Assembly (NCBI RefSeq): GCF_000282635.1
Contig: NZ_AKIW01000170.1
Span: 1-41,766, forward strand
Reading direction: 5' to 3'
Source of the DNA: Variovorax sp. CF313
GTDB lineage: Bacteria; Pseudomonadota; Gammaproteobacteria; Burkholderiales; Burkholderiaceae_C
Length of the DNA: 41,766 bases
Shown: positions 33,796-41,766 of the stretch, in pieces
Layout of the letters: every line of letters begins with the position of its first letter
How positions within the stretch are numbered: position 1 is the first letter of the stretch
The notes under the pieces: generated by a model
What the model was told of the DNA's origin: nothing
The model's database searches: none
What the model saw: only the letters and a program-made list of their open reading frames with translations
Program-made: the position numbers and the translations under genes

Positions 33796-34623
33796 TCAGT
33801 CGATCTTGTCGCTCTCGAGCTTGAAGTCGCGCGACTGGAAGCCCGAGGCCGTGTCCGGGCCGTACCACTTGATGAAGATCTTCTGCGCCTCGCCCGACTT
33901 CTCGAGCTCACGCAGCGTGTCGTCCACCACGGCCTTCAGGCCGCTCTCGCCCTTCTTGATACCGATGGCCAGCGCCTCGGTGCTCAGGTTCTGCTTGAGC
34001 ACCACGTACTGCGCCTTCTGCGGGCCGAGCTTGGCGTAGCTGCGCAGCAGCGCGGCCTCGTCGTCCACATAGCCCACGCCCTTGCCCTGCTGCAGCGCCT
34101 GGAAGGCCTGCTGGCTGGTGTCGAAGGTCACGACCTCGACGTTGGGCACGGCCTTGCGGATGTTGGGTTCCTGCGTGCCGCCGCGGATGGTCAGCACCTT
34201 CTTGCCGGCGAGCTGCGGCACCTCGGTGATGCCGCTGTCCTTCTTCACGATGGCCTTCTGGCCCGTCACGAAGGTGGTGAGCGAGAAGTCGATCTGCGCC
34301 TCGCGCTCCTTGTTGTGCGTGAGGCCGGCGGCGACAAGGTCGACGTGGCCCTGCTGCAGTTCGGGAATGCGCGCGGCCACGGCGATCTGCTTGAGCACCG
34401 GCTTCACGCCGATCTTCTTTGCAATGGCGTTCACCAGGTCGACTTCGTAGCCGACGATCTGGCGCGTCTTGGGGTCGACGAAGGTCGCGGGCTCGTCGGT
34501 GCCGAGCACGCCGACGACCAGCTCGCCCTTTTTCTTGATGTCGGCCAGCTGGTCGGCGTGGGCGACGGTGCCGAGCAGGAAAGTGGAAGCGGCGACGGCC
34601 GCGGCGAGCAGGGTGTGGCGCAT
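33796..34623 (-). CDS. Amino-acid ABC transporter periplasmic binding protein
   Basis: The 275-residue protein has a signal peptide (MRHTLLAAAVAASTFLLG, cleavage after AHA near residue 23) and then a type II solute-binding fold: IKKKGELVVGVLGTDEPATF, GYEVDLVNAIAKKIGVK, GHVDLVAAGLTHNKER and a C-terminal IFIKWYG. These mark the polar amino-acid family. AGGAG lies upstream of ATG 34623. It is the first gene of the operon. Ligand cannot be assigned; Asp/Glu-type and Gln-type proteins look alike at this level. Confidence 0.93.
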   Translation of the reverse strand: MRHTLLAAAVAASTFLLGTVAHADQLADIKKKGELVVGVLGTDEPATFVDPKTRQIVGYEVDLVNAIAKKIGVKPVLKQIAVAARIPELQQGHVDLVAAGLTHNKEREAQIDFSLTTFVTGQKAIVKKDSGITEVPQLAGKKVLTIRGGTQEPNIRKAVPNVEVVTFDTSQQAFQALQQGKGVGYVDDEAALLRSYAKLGPQKAQYVVLKQNLSTEALAIGIKKGESGLKAVVDDTLRELEKSGEAQKIFIKWYGPDTASGFQSRDFKLESDKID

Positions 34624-34666
34624 AGGTTGTCTCTCTCCTAGAGGAAATTCAGGGTCGAACCATATC

Positions 34667-34711
34667 AATAAAACCCCTGATTATTAAATCGTCAATCGAC
34701 ATATGCATATG
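34667..34711 (-). promoter_or_regulatory. Promoter of the amino-acid ABC operon with an upstream palindrome
   Basis: On the minus strand TTGACG (34690-34695) and TTTATT (34667-34672) are 17 bp apart, a good sigma-70 spacing. A perfect 12-bp palindrome, CATATGCATATG (34700-34711), lies 4 bp upstream of the -35 box, where an activator would bind. The region 34659-34745 is much more AT-rich than its surroundings. The 186-bp gap between this operon and fabV holds no gene. Confidence 0.6.
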
Positions 34712-34809
34712 GACAAGCTGAAGGCGGTTATTACGGGCTGGGTTAAATTCGCGGCGCCAAAAACGCGCTCCCGCCGTTTTCTTCCCGCATCTCATCCAGC
34801 GAGATCCTC

Positions 34810-36006
34810 ATGATCATCAAACCCCGCGTGCGCGGCTTCATCTGCGTTACCACCCATCCTGCCGGCTGCGAAGCCAACGTCCGCCAGCAGATCGAGTACG
34901 TCAAGGCCAGGCCCGCCATCGAGGGCGGCCCGAAGAAGGTGCTGGTGATCGGCGCATCGACCGGCTACGGCCTCGCGGCGCGCATCACCGCCGCCTTCGG
35001 CTGCGGCGCCGACACGCTGGGCGTCTTCTTCGAGCGCCCCGGCAGCGAGGCCAAGCCCGGCTCGCCCGGCTGGTACAACACCGCCGCCTTCGAGCGCGCG
35101 GCGCACGCCGAAGGCCGCTATGCGAAGAGCATCAACGGCGACGGCTTTTCCGACGCGGTGAAGCAGCAGGTCATCGACACCATCCGCGCCGACCTGGGGC
35201 AGGTCGACCTCGTCGTCTACAGCCTGGCCGCGCCGCGCCGCACGCACCCGAAGACCGGCCAGGTCTTCAACTCGGTGCTCAAGCCCGTGGGCAAGGCCGT
35301 GAACCTGCGCGGCCTCGACACCGACAGCGGGGCCGTGAAGGAAACGGTGCTCGAACCCGCGACGCAGGAAGAAATCGACAACACCGTGGCCGTGATGGGC
35401 GGTGAAGACTGGCAAATGTGGATCGACGCGCTGCAGCAGGCCGGCGTGCTGGCCGACGGCGCGAAGACCACCGCCTTTACCTATCTGGGCGAGCAGATCA
35501 CGCACGACATCTACTGGAACGGCTCCATCGGCGCCGCCAAGAAGGACCTCGACCAGAAGGTGCTGGGCATCCGCGCGCAACTGGCGGCCAAGGGCGGCGA
35601 TGCGCGCGTGTCGGTGCTGAAGGCGGTCGTCACGCAGGCCAGTTCGGCCATTCCGATGATGCCGCTGTACCTGTCGCTGCTGTTCAAGGTGATGAAGGCG
35701 CAAGGCACGCACGAGGGCTGCATCGAGCAGGTGCACGGGCTTTTCGCCGAAAGTCTCTACGGCAGCGCACCGCACATCGACGAGGAAGGCCGCCTGCGCG
35801 CGGACTACAAGGAACTGGCGCCGCGGGTGCAGGCTCGCGTGCTGGAGCTCTGGCCGCAGGTGACCGGCGACAACCTCGACGAGCTCACTGATTTCGCCGG
35901 CTACAAGACCGAGTTCCTGCGCCTCTTCGGCTTCTCGGTGGAGGGCGTGGACTACGAGGCCGACGTGAACCCCGACGTGGCCATTCCCGGCCTCGTGCAG
36001 CTCTAG
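34810..36006 (+). CDS. fabV: Trans-2-enoyl-ACP/CoA reductase FabV
   Basis: FabV reduces enoyl-ACP in the last step of fatty acid elongation using NADH and is naturally tolerant of triclosan. The 398-residue length, N-terminus IIKPRVRGFICVTTHPAGC, cofactor motif KVLVIGASTGYGLAARI and catalytic Tyr235-x8-Lys244 (YWNGSIGAAKK) match the family; the 8-residue spacing separates it from FabI (6) and FabL. It is the first gene on this strand after the divergent amino-acid ABC operon and lies 27 bp before the globin gene. Confidence 0.97.
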   Translation: MIIKPRVRGFICVTTHPAGCEANVRQQIEYVKARPAIEGGPKKVLVIGASTGYGLAARITAAFGCGADTLGVFFERPGSEAKPGSPGWYNTAAFERAAHAEGRYAKSINGDGFSDAVKQQVIDTIRADLGQVDLVVYSLAAPRRTHPKTGQVFNSVLKPVGKAVNLRGLDTDSGAVKETVLEPATQEEIDNTVAVMGGEDWQMWIDALQQAGVLADGAKTTAFTYLGEQITHDIYWNGSIGAAKKDLDQKVLGIRAQLAAKGGDARVSVLKAVVTQASSAIPMMPLYLSLLFKVMKAQGTHEGCIEQVHGLFAESLYGSAPHIDEEGRLRADYKELAPRVQARVLELWPQVTGDNLDELTDFAGYKTEFLRLFGFSVEGVDYEADVNPDVAIPGLVQL

Positions 36007-36033
36007 CAAGCGCTCGGAGGGATACTCCCGCCC

Positions 36034-36453
36034 ATGCAGATTCAAGAAAAGCCGCCCGCCGGCACGCCGTTCGACTGGATCGGCGGCGAACCGAAGGTGG
36101 AGGCGCTGGTCGAGCGCTTCTACGACCTGATGGACCTCGAGCCCGCGTATGCGCAATTGCGCGCCGTGCACGGCACCAGCCTCGACAACGCGCGCCAGCG
36201 CCTGTTCTGGTTCCTCTGCGGCTGGCTCGGCGGGCCGCAGCACTACACCGACCGCTTCGGCCATCCGATGCTGCGCGCGCGCCACCTGCCGCAGAGCATC
36301 GGCGGCCACACCATCGGCATCAAGGAACGCGACCAATGGCTGGCCTGCATGGACCAGGCGATGGGCGAGACGGGTGTGCCCGAGGACTTGCGCGCAAGGC
36401 TGCGCGACTCCTTTTTCAAAACCGCCGACTGGATGCGCAACCGCGGCGAGTGA
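36034..36453 (+). CDS. Group II truncated hemoglobin
   Basis: This 139-residue globin has the compact fold of TrHbO/YjbI proteins: FYDLMDLEPAYAQLRAVH, the Trp/Phe-rich RQRLFWFLCGWLGGPQHYTDRFGHP, and RARHLPQSIGGHTIGIKERDQWLACM. The heme-binding His is in RARH or GGH; the latter lies in a slightly longer loop than usual. These proteins bind oxygen or NO and act in redox or NO chemistry. GGAGGG precedes the start. The next gene, 38 bp on, is an FAD/NAD reductase that could reduce it. Confidence 0.93.
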   Translation: MQIQEKPPAGTPFDWIGGEPKVEALVERFYDLMDLEPAYAQLRAVHGTSLDNARQRLFWFLCGWLGGPQHYTDRFGHPMLRARHLPQSIGGHTIGIKERDQWLACMDQAMGETGVPEDLRARLRDSFFKTADWMRNRGE

Positions 36454-36491
36454 CCGACCCCATAACGATTCCGAAAGACGTTTCTCTCATC

Positions 36492-37715
36492 ATGAATTCC
36501 ATCGTCATCATCGGCGGCGGCCACGCCGCGGCCCAGCTCTGCGCGGGGCTTGCCGAAGCGGGGCAGGGCGCGCGCGTGCACCTCGTGTGCGAAGAGGCGT
36601 GCGAGCCGTACCACCGCCCGCCCCTGTCCAAGGCCTTCCTGAAGAGCGCGGAGGAAACCACGCAGCCGCACAAGGCCGCCGACTGGTACCGCGAAGCGGG
36701 CATCGCGCTGCACCTGGGCGACGCGGCCGTGGCGATCGACCGCGAGGCGCGCACCGTCACGCTGCGTTCGGGCGCGGTGCTGCCGTGGGAGCGCTTGGTG
36801 CTGGCCACCGGTACGCGCGCACGCCAGATGCCCGACCTGAAGCCGGGCCTCGAAAACGTCGCGAGCCTGCGTGCCGCCGAAGAAGCGCACCGCCTGCGCG
36901 AGCGGCTTGCATCGGCCGAGAAGGTGACCGTGCTCGGCGGCGGCTTCATCGGGCTCGAGGTGGCGGCCACCGCCAAGGCGCTCGGCAAATCGGTGCAGGT
37001 GATCGAAAGCGCGCCGCGCCTGCTGGGCCGGGCCGTCTCGCCCGAGCTGTCGGCGCATGTGCTCGCCACGCACCGTGCGGCCGGCATCGACATCGTGCTC
37101 GGTGCGCAGACCGGTGCCTTCGAAGTGGAAGGCGACCGGCTGGTGTCGATCCAGGTCAACGGCGTGAAGCAGCCGGTCGACCTGCTGCTGCTCGGCATCG
37201 GCGCCGTGCCCGAGACGGCGCTCGCACAGGCGGCCGGCATCGAATGCGCCGACGGCATCGTGGTCGACGGCCACATGCAGACCAGCGCGGCCGGTGTGCT
37301 CGCGGTGGGCGACTGCACGCGCTTCCCCGACCGCCGCGCGGGCCGCGCGCTGCGGCTCGAGTCGGTGCAGAACGCCAACGACCAGGCGCGCACCGCGGTG
37401 GCCACGCTGACCGGCGCGGCGCGTGCGCACGACGCGGTCGCGTGGTTCTGGTCCGACCAGGGCGGCATGCGCCTGCAGATGGTGGGCCTGATGCCGGCCG
37501 AAGGCACGCCGGGCCTCGTCAGCGTTCGCCGCGCGGGGCCGAAGCCCGATGCGTTCTCGCTGTTCCACTACGTCGATGGGCAGCTCGTGTGCGTGGAGTC
37601 GGTGAACGCGCCGGTCGACCACATGATGAGCCGCAAGCTGCTTGAAGCGGGGCGTAGCCCTGATGCTGCGGCGGTGGCGGACGCATCGGTTCCGCTGAAG
37701 AATCACTTGGCGTAA
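36492..37715 (+). CDS. FAD-dependent NAD(P)H oxidoreductase (ferredoxin/rubredoxin reductase type)
   Basis: The 407-residue flavoprotein has an N-terminal FAD motif (IVIIGGGHAAAQLCAGL), PYHRPPLSKAFL, a second dinucleotide site (VTVLGGGFIGLEVAATAKALG) and VLAVGDCTRF for the FAD ribityl, followed by a C-terminal reductase domain (about 315-400). This is the layout of ferredoxin reductases in dioxygenase and P450 systems. No ferredoxin or oxygenase component lies nearby. Its closest partner is the truncated globin gene upstream, so a globin or ferredoxin reductase role is possible. ATG 36492 begins the FAD motif directly. Confidence 0.92.
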   Translation: MNSIVIIGGGHAAAQLCAGLAEAGQGARVHLVCEEACEPYHRPPLSKAFLKSAEETTQPHKAADWYREAGIALHLGDAAVAIDREARTVTLRSGAVLPWERLVLATGTRARQMPDLKPGLENVASLRAAEEAHRLRERLASAEKVTVLGGGFIGLEVAATAKALGKSVQVIESAPRLLGRAVSPELSAHVLATHRAAGIDIVLGAQTGAFEVEGDRLVSIQVNGVKQPVDLLLLGIGAVPETALAQAAGIECADGIVVDGHMQTSAAGVLAVGDCTRFPDRRAGRALRLESVQNANDQARTAVATLTGAARAHDAVAWFWSDQGGMRLQMVGLMPAEGTPGLVSVRRAGPKPDAFSLFHYVDGQLVCVESVNAPVDHMMSRKLLEAGRSPDAAAVADASVPLKNHLA

Positions 37716-37732
37716 GCCGGCTGCGTTTCCTG

Positions 37733-37844
37733 CTCCCTCCCCGCTGGGGAGGGTAGGGGTGGGGACACGACGGCGATGGATGAGGGAGGGCCCGTGCAAA
37801 GGCCGCGAGCCCCCATCCCAGCCTTCGCCCGGAAGGGGAAGGAG
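37733..37844. repeat. Hairpin repeat with inverted ends, copy between convergent genes
   Basis: This is a second copy of the 33664-33777 element: the same CTCCCTCCCC start, the same centre (GCAAAGGCCG..AGCCCC.ATCCC) and a GGGGAAGGAG end. It fills most of the gap between the convergent FAD reductase and Smr genes, a place where it could serve as a bidirectional terminator. Confidence 0.78.
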
Positions 37845-37858
37845 CAAGTCAGAAAGCG

Positions 37859-38515
37859 TCAGCGCCGCGTGGGCGCCAGCAGCACGACGAGGGCGCCGGC
37901 GCCGCCTTCCGCGGGCTTGGCCTGCACGAACGCGATCACCTCGTTCTTCTGGATCAGCCAGCGCTGCGCCTTGGTCTTCAGCACCGGCTGCCTGCCTGGC
38001 GAACCCAGCCCCTTGCCGTGCACCACGCGCACGCAGCGCAGCCCCTGCTTGCTGGCGTTGCGGATGAAGCCACCGAGCGCCTCGCGCGCCTCGTCGCTGC
38101 GCAGCCCGTGCAGGTCGACCTGCCCCTGGATCGCCCATTCGCCCTTGCGCAGCCGCGCCGTCACGTCGGTGCCGATGCCGGGCCGGCGAAAGCTCATGGC
38201 GTTGTCCACGTCGAGCAGCGTGGTCACGTCGAACTCGTCGGAGAGCGACTCGCGCAGCACGCGCTGCTCGTCGAGCTGGTGCTGCACCGGGATCGGTGCC
38301 GGCGGCAGCGGCGCAAGCGGCACTGCGGCCTTGCGGCGCAGCGGCTCGGTGGCACCGATGGCGCGTGCAAAGAGGTCTTTCTCGGCGGCGAGCTTGCGTT
38401 CGGCCGCGGCCTTTGCGGCCGCCTCGGCGGCTTCGCGCTCGCGGGTTTCGGCGAGCGTGCGCTGCACCTGCTTGAGGTCGGCGAGGTTCTTGAGAGACGG
38501 GGCGCGTGCGGCCAT
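37859..38515 (-). CDS. Smr domain protein
   Basis: The 218-residue protein has an Ala/Glu-rich coiled-coil N-terminus (about 8-60), a linker and a C-terminal Smr domain with QVDLHGL (family LDLHGL) and VVHGKG (family HGKG). Smr domains, first known in MutS2, nick or cleave branched DNA or cleave RNA; the stand-alone family in proteobacteria acts on nucleic acids. Its ATG overlaps the stop of radC by one base (TGATG), so it is probably translated with radC and follows it. Confidence 0.9.
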   Translation of the reverse strand: MAARAPSLKNLADLKQVQRTLAETREREAAEAAAKAAAERKLAAEKDLFARAIGATEPLRRKAAVPLAPLPPAPIPVQHQLDEQRVLRESLSDEFDVTTLLDVDNAMSFRRPGIGTDVTARLRKGEWAIQGQVDLHGLRSDEAREALGGFIRNASKQGLRCVRVVHGKGLGSPGRQPVLKTKAQRWLIQKNEVIAFVQAKPAEGGAGALVVLLAPTRR

Positions 38516-39192
38516 CAGAGCACGCCCTTCTCGGCCATCGAGAAGCTCTGTCCGGGGCTCACGATGATGTGGTCGAGCACCCGCACGTCCACCAGCGCCA
38601 GTGCGGCGCGCAGCGTCTGCGTGAGCGACTCGTCGGCGCGCGAGGGCTCGATGTTGCCGCTGGGGTGGTTGTGCGCCAGCACCACCGCCGCGGCCTGGTG
38701 GTGGATGGCGCGCGTGACGACCTCGCGCGGATAGACGCTGGTCTGCGTGAGCGTGCCGCGGAACATTTCCTCCAGCGCGATCATGCGGTGCTGCACGTCG
38801 AGGAACACCACCGCGAACACTTCGTAGGGGCGCGAGCCGATGTGCAGCTGCAGGTACTGCTTGACCGCGTCGGGCGAGTCGAACACCGTGCGCTCCCTGA
38901 GCCTTTCGCCCATGGCGCGGCGCGCCAGTTCGAGCACCGCGATCAGTTCGGAGCGCTTGGCGCTGCCGCCCATGCCCTTGATGGTCTTGAGCTCCTCGGC
39001 GCCGGTGTGCAGCAGGCCCGAGAGGCCGCCGAAGCGCTCGAGCAGCTGCTGCGCCAGCTGCAGCACGTTCATGCCCGCCACGCCGGTGCGCAGCAGCAGG
39101 GCCAGCAGCTCGGCGTCGGCCAGCGCGGATGCCCCTCGCGAGATGAGTTTTTCGCGGGGACGGGCGTCGAGAGGGAGATCCTTGAATGCCAT
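38515..39192 (-). CDS. radC: RadC family protein (JAMM domain)
   Basis: The 225-residue protein has an N-terminal helix-hairpin-helix-like part (DLPLDARPREKLISRGASAL, LKTIKGMGGSAKRSELIAVL) and a C-terminal JAMM metal site AHNHPSGNIEPSRADES. RadC was once linked to DNA repair; that role is now disputed and the true activity is not established. The coupled smr gene downstream also concerns nucleic acids. Its start is 108 bp from the divergent fkpB gene. Confidence 0.95.
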   Translation of the reverse strand: MAFKDLPLDARPREKLISRGASALADAELLALLLRTGVAGMNVLQLAQQLLERFGGLSGLLHTGAEELKTIKGMGGSAKRSELIAVLELARRAMGERLRERTVFDSPDAVKQYLQLHIGSRPYEVFAVVFLDVQHRMIALEEMFRGTLTQTSVYPREVVTRAIHHQAAAVVLAHNHPSGNIEPSRADESLTQTLRAALALVDVRVLDHIIVSPGQSFSMAEKGVL

Positions 39193-39300
39193 GAAACCCT
39201 GGGGTGAAACCTTGGCGGAGCCGGGTGAAGTCCCGGTCCTTAAAATGAGGTCCAGTTTATCGGGACACCCACCTTGTCTTTGCCCACCTCCGCTGCCCCC

Positions 39301-39744
39301 ATGTCCCAACTCGTGACTTCCGGCTCCTTCCTGACCCTGCACTACCGGCTGGCCGGCCCGGCGGGCGACATCATCAACACTTTCGCCGACAAGCCCGCGA
39401 CCCTGTCGCTCGGCACCGGCGAGCTTTCTCCGGCCATGGAGCAGCGCCTGATGGGCCTGGAAGAAGGCGCGCATGCCACCTTCGAGCTGCCCGCCGGCGA
39501 GGCCTTCGGCGAGCGCAACCCCGACATGCAGCAGTGGGTGGCCAGGAAGCTGCTCGCTCAGATGGGCGACCCCGACGAGCAATACGCCGCGGGCGACGTC
39601 GTGCAGTTCCCCACGCCCGACGGCACGGGCAGCTACGCGGGAGCGGTGATCGAATCGAATGACACGGCGGTGCGCTTCGACTTCAACCATCCGCTGGCCG
39701 GCCAGCCCGTCACCTTCGAAGTGAAGCTGATCGGCGTGCTATGA
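39301..39744 (+). CDS. fkpB: FKBP-type peptidyl-prolyl isomerase FkpB (SlpA)
   Basis: The 147-residue protein matches SlyD/SlpA-type isomerases: FLTLHYRLAG, LGTGELSPAMEQRLMGLEEG, PAGEAFGERNPDM and FDFNHPLAGQPVTFEVKL. It combines an FKBP domain with an inserted chaperone flap (about 70-125). No C-terminal His-rich metal tail, so not SlyD. ATG 39301 is chosen; TTG 39274 would add 9 residues that show no conservation. The stop overlaps ispH by 4 bases, an arrangement shared with E. coli. Confidence 0.93.
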   Translation: MSQLVTSGSFLTLHYRLAGPAGDIINTFADKPATLSLGTGELSPAMEQRLMGLEEGAHATFELPAGEAFGERNPDMQQWVARKLLAQMGDPDEQYAAGDVVQFPTPDGTGSYAGAVIESNDTAVRFDFNHPLAGQPVTFEVKLIGVL

Positions 39745-40709
39745 ACCCCGACATCTCGGAAGTCATCCTTGCCGAACCGCGCGGTTTCTGCGCGGGTGTC
39801 GATCGCGCCATCGAGATCGTCGAGCGCGCCATTGCCAAGTTCGGCGCACCGATCTACGTGCGCCACGAGATCGTGCACAACACCTACGTGGTGAACGAGC
39901 TCAAGGCCAAGGGCGCGATCTTCATCGAGGAACTGTCCGACGTGCCGCCCGGCGCCACGCTGGTGTTCAGCGCACACGGCGTGAGCAAGGCGGTGGAGCA
40001 GGAGGCGCGCGACCGCGGCTTCGAGATCTTCGATGCCACCTGCCCGCTGGTGACCAAGGTGCACGTCGAGGTCGCCAAGCTCGCGAAGGAGGGCTTCGAG
40101 TTCATCATGATCGGCCACAAGGGGCATCCCGAGGTCGAGGGCACGATGGGCCAGCTCAGCAGCGGCATTCACCTCGTCGAGGACGTGGCCGACGTGGCGA
40201 AGGTCTCGCCCTCGCAGACCGAGAAGCTCGCGGTGGTCACCCAGACCACGCTGAGCGTGGACGACGCAGCCGAGATCGCCGCCGCCGTGCGCACGCGCTT
40301 TCCGGCCGTGCGCGAACCCAAGCAGCAGGACATCTGCTATGCCACCCAGAACCGCCAGGACGCGGTGAAGATCATGAGCCCGCAGGTCGACCTCGTGATC
40401 GTGGTCGGCAGCCCCACCAGTTCCAACAGCAACCGGCTGCGCGAACTGGCGCAGCGGCTGGGCACCGAGAGCTACATGGTCGATTCGGCCGAAGAGCTCA
40501 AGCCCGAGTGGTTCGAGGGCAAGACGCGCATCGGCCTCACCGCCGGCGCCTCGGCCCCCGAGGTGCTGGTGCGCGAGGTGATCGAGCGCGTGCGCGCGTT
40601 CGGCGCGGTGTCGGTCCGCAAGATGGACGGCATCGAGGAAACCATCAAGTTTCCGCTGCCCAAGGGGCTCAAGCTCGACGACATTCCCCCTCCAGGACAT
40701 ATCTCTTGA
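39741..40709 (+). CDS. ispH: 4-hydroxy-3-methylbut-2-enyl diphosphate reductase IspH
   Basis: IspH is the last enzyme of the MEP pathway, making IPP and DMAPP with an iron-sulfur cluster. The 322-residue product has the three cluster Cys, Cys17 (RGFCAGVDRAI), Cys101 (ATCPLVTKVH) and Cys199 (QDICYATQNRQ), plus GHKGHPEVEGT and VVGSPTSSNSNRL for substrate binding. It overlaps fkpB upstream (ATGA) and the dehydratase gene downstream. Confidence 0.98.
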   Translation: MNPDISEVILAEPRGFCAGVDRAIEIVERAIAKFGAPIYVRHEIVHNTYVVNELKAKGAIFIEELSDVPPGATLVFSAHGVSKAVEQEARDRGFEIFDATCPLVTKVHVEVAKLAKEGFEFIMIGHKGHPEVEGTMGQLSSGIHLVEDVADVAKVSPSQTEKLAVVTQTTLSVDDAAEIAAAVRTRFPAVREPKQQDICYATQNRQDAVKIMSPQVDLVIVVGSPTSSNSNRLRELAQRLGTESYMVDSAEELKPEWFEGKTRIGLTAGASAPEVLVREVIERVRAFGAVSVRKMDGIEETIKFPLPKGLKLDDIPPPGHIS

Positions 40710-41671
40710 ACGACAAGAAAACCTTCGACTGGCGCTCTGAAATAGATAGCGCTTCCCGCAGGCTGAGCGAGCGTGCCGGCCACTTTCTGCGCGAAACCCC
40801 GCTGTGGAAGCTGCCGGCGGCCGCCTTCGGCGTCGCGGCGCCGGGCGCCGAGATCTGGCTGAAGCTCGAGCACATGCAGGTCAGCGGCAGCTTCAAGGCG
40901 CGCGGCATGATGAACCGGCTGCTGGCCAACGACATTCCCGACAGCGGCGTGGTCGTGGCCTCGGGCGGCAATGCGGGCATCGCCACGGCGGCCGCGGCGC
41001 GCGCTCTGGGCGTGCCTTGCCAGGTGTTCCTGCCGGGCGTGTCGCCTGAGGCCAAGCGCGCGCGGCTGCGTGCGCTGGGCGCGGAAGTGGTCGTCGTCGG
41101 CGAGCTGTACCCCGATGCGCTGGCCGCCTGCCTGACGCGCCAGAAGGAATCCGGCGCCTTGCTCACCCACGCCTACGACCAGCCCGAAGTGGTGGCCGGC
41201 GCGGGCACGCTCGGCCGTGAGATCGAAGAGCAGGGCGGTCTTCCCGATGCTGTGCTCGTGAGCGTCGGCGGCGGTGGGCTGATCGGTGGCCTCGCTGGTT
41301 GGTTCGAGCAGCGCGTCCGTGTGGTGGCACTCGAACCCGAAAAGGCGCCCACGCTGTTTCGCGCTCGCGAGGCCGGAGAGCCGATCGACGTGGAGGTGGG
41401 CGGCATCGCGGCCGATTCGCTCGGGGCGCGTCGCATCGGCGCCATTTCGTGGGAAATTACGCAGCGGCAGGTGCGGCACGCCCTGCTGCTGTCCGACGAA
41501 TCCATCCGCGCCGCCCAGCAGTGGCTGTGGAAAGAGCTGAAGCTGGCAGTGGAACCGGCCGCCGCGCTGCCGCTGGCCGCGCTGCAGACCGGCGCTTACG
41601 CGCCGCGCGCGGGCGAGAAGGTCTGCCTGATCGTCTGCGGGGCGAACGTCGATCCCGCGACGGTCGCCTGA
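40706..41671 (+). CDS. PLP-dependent threonine/serine dehydratase
   Basis: The 321-residue enzyme is of the fold type II PLP family: Lys64 in VSGSFKARG forms the Schiff base, SGGNAG binds phosphate-side atoms and GGGGLIGG binds the PLP phosphate. It would deaminate threonine or serine to oxoacid and ammonia. There is no C-terminal ACT regulatory domain, unlike biosynthetic IlvA. TTG at 40706 is the start: it overlaps the ispH stop and follows AGGA at 40694-40697; no ATG lies in a better place. It may also be a racemase-like member, which the motifs do not exclude. Confidence 0.88.
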   Translation: MNDKKTFDWRSEIDSASRRLSERAGHFLRETPLWKLPAAAFGVAAPGAEIWLKLEHMQVSGSFKARGMMNRLLANDIPDSGVVVASGGNAGIATAAAARALGVPCQVFLPGVSPEAKRARLRALGAEVVVVGELYPDALAACLTRQKESGALLTHAYDQPEVVAGAGTLGREIEEQGGLPDAVLVSVGGGGLIGGLAGWFEQRVRVVALEPEKAPTLFRAREAGEPIDVEVGGIAADSLGARRIGAISWEITQRQVRHALLLSDESIRAAQQWLWKELKLAVEPAAALPLAALQTGAYAPRAGEKVCLIVCGANVDPATVA

Positions 41672-41684
41672 GAGTCGAAGGCGG

Positions 41685-41766
41685 CCGCCGCCGGGCCGCC
41701 CCAAGGCGAGCCGCGCCTCCCCCTCGGGGGGGTGGCGAATTACACGGAGCGAAGCGCAGTGAAAAG
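41685..41766. repeat. GC-rich intergenic repeat at the window end
   Basis: This non-coding end carries CCCCC (41719-41723) and a run of seven G (41726-41732) around TC, forming a hairpin, followed by GGAGCGAAGCG. Its style matches the repeats found between genes in Comamonadaceae, from memory. It continues past the window edge, so its full shape is not seen. It may end the fkpB-ispH transcript. Confidence 0.5.

Overview
The window is high-GC betaproteobacterial chromosome, most like a member of the Comamonadaceae close to Variovorax. This rests on gene content, protein style and the families of short GC-rich intergenic repeats; no 16S or tRNA gene is present to confirm it. It is almost entirely coding: 40 protein genes, mostly in overlapping operons, with no phage, transposase, CRISPR array, tRNA or rRNA seen.

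Left part (1-10.7 kb), molybdenum and selenium. A molybdate-type ABC ATPase (modC) is followed by a cysteine-type FdhF/YdeP molybdoenzyme, a small winged-helix-like protein and fdhD. Convergent to these lies mnmH (selU, tRNA 2-selenouridine synthase). An ABC transporter built like PhnCDE (binding protein, ATPase, two permeases) follows, then divergent selD (selenophosphate synthase). The best reading is a selenium uptake and tRNA-selenation module: an anion transporter beside the enzyme that activates selenium and the enzyme that uses it.

10.7-20.7 kb, mixed. This stretch holds a small lipoprotein, an FtsX-type permease without its ATPase, an OLD-like ATPase that seems to have lost its TOPRIM nuclease half, two LysR regulators (one divergent from an MFS exporter, one divergent from two short-chain dehydrogenases), and slyX.

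20.7-28.2 kb, respiration. A TrhA-like membrane protein lies downstream of one long minus-strand unit, cyoABCD-SURF1-regB-regA. A bo3-type quinol oxidase, its assembly factor and a quinone/redox-sensing two-component system are joined by overlapping genes. No cyoE (heme O synthase) is present.

28.2-34.8 kb, transport and small-molecule enzymes. An MHS-type MFS transporter with a clear terminator and a HAD phosphatase are followed by a minus-strand polar amino-acid ABC operon whose last gene, overlapping the ATPase, is an isopenicillin-N-synthase-like 2-oxoglutarate/Fe(II) oxygenase.

34.8-41.8 kb, core metabolism. This has fabV (triclosan-tolerant enoyl-ACP reductase), a truncated globin followed by an FAD/NAD reductase, an Smr-domain protein overlapping radC, and the coupled set fkpB-ispH-threonine/serine dehydratase. 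The window ends in an intergenic repeat.

Intergenic DNA carries at least two repeat families. One of them sits in the same place, between the binding-protein gene and the remaining transporter genes, in both ABC operons.
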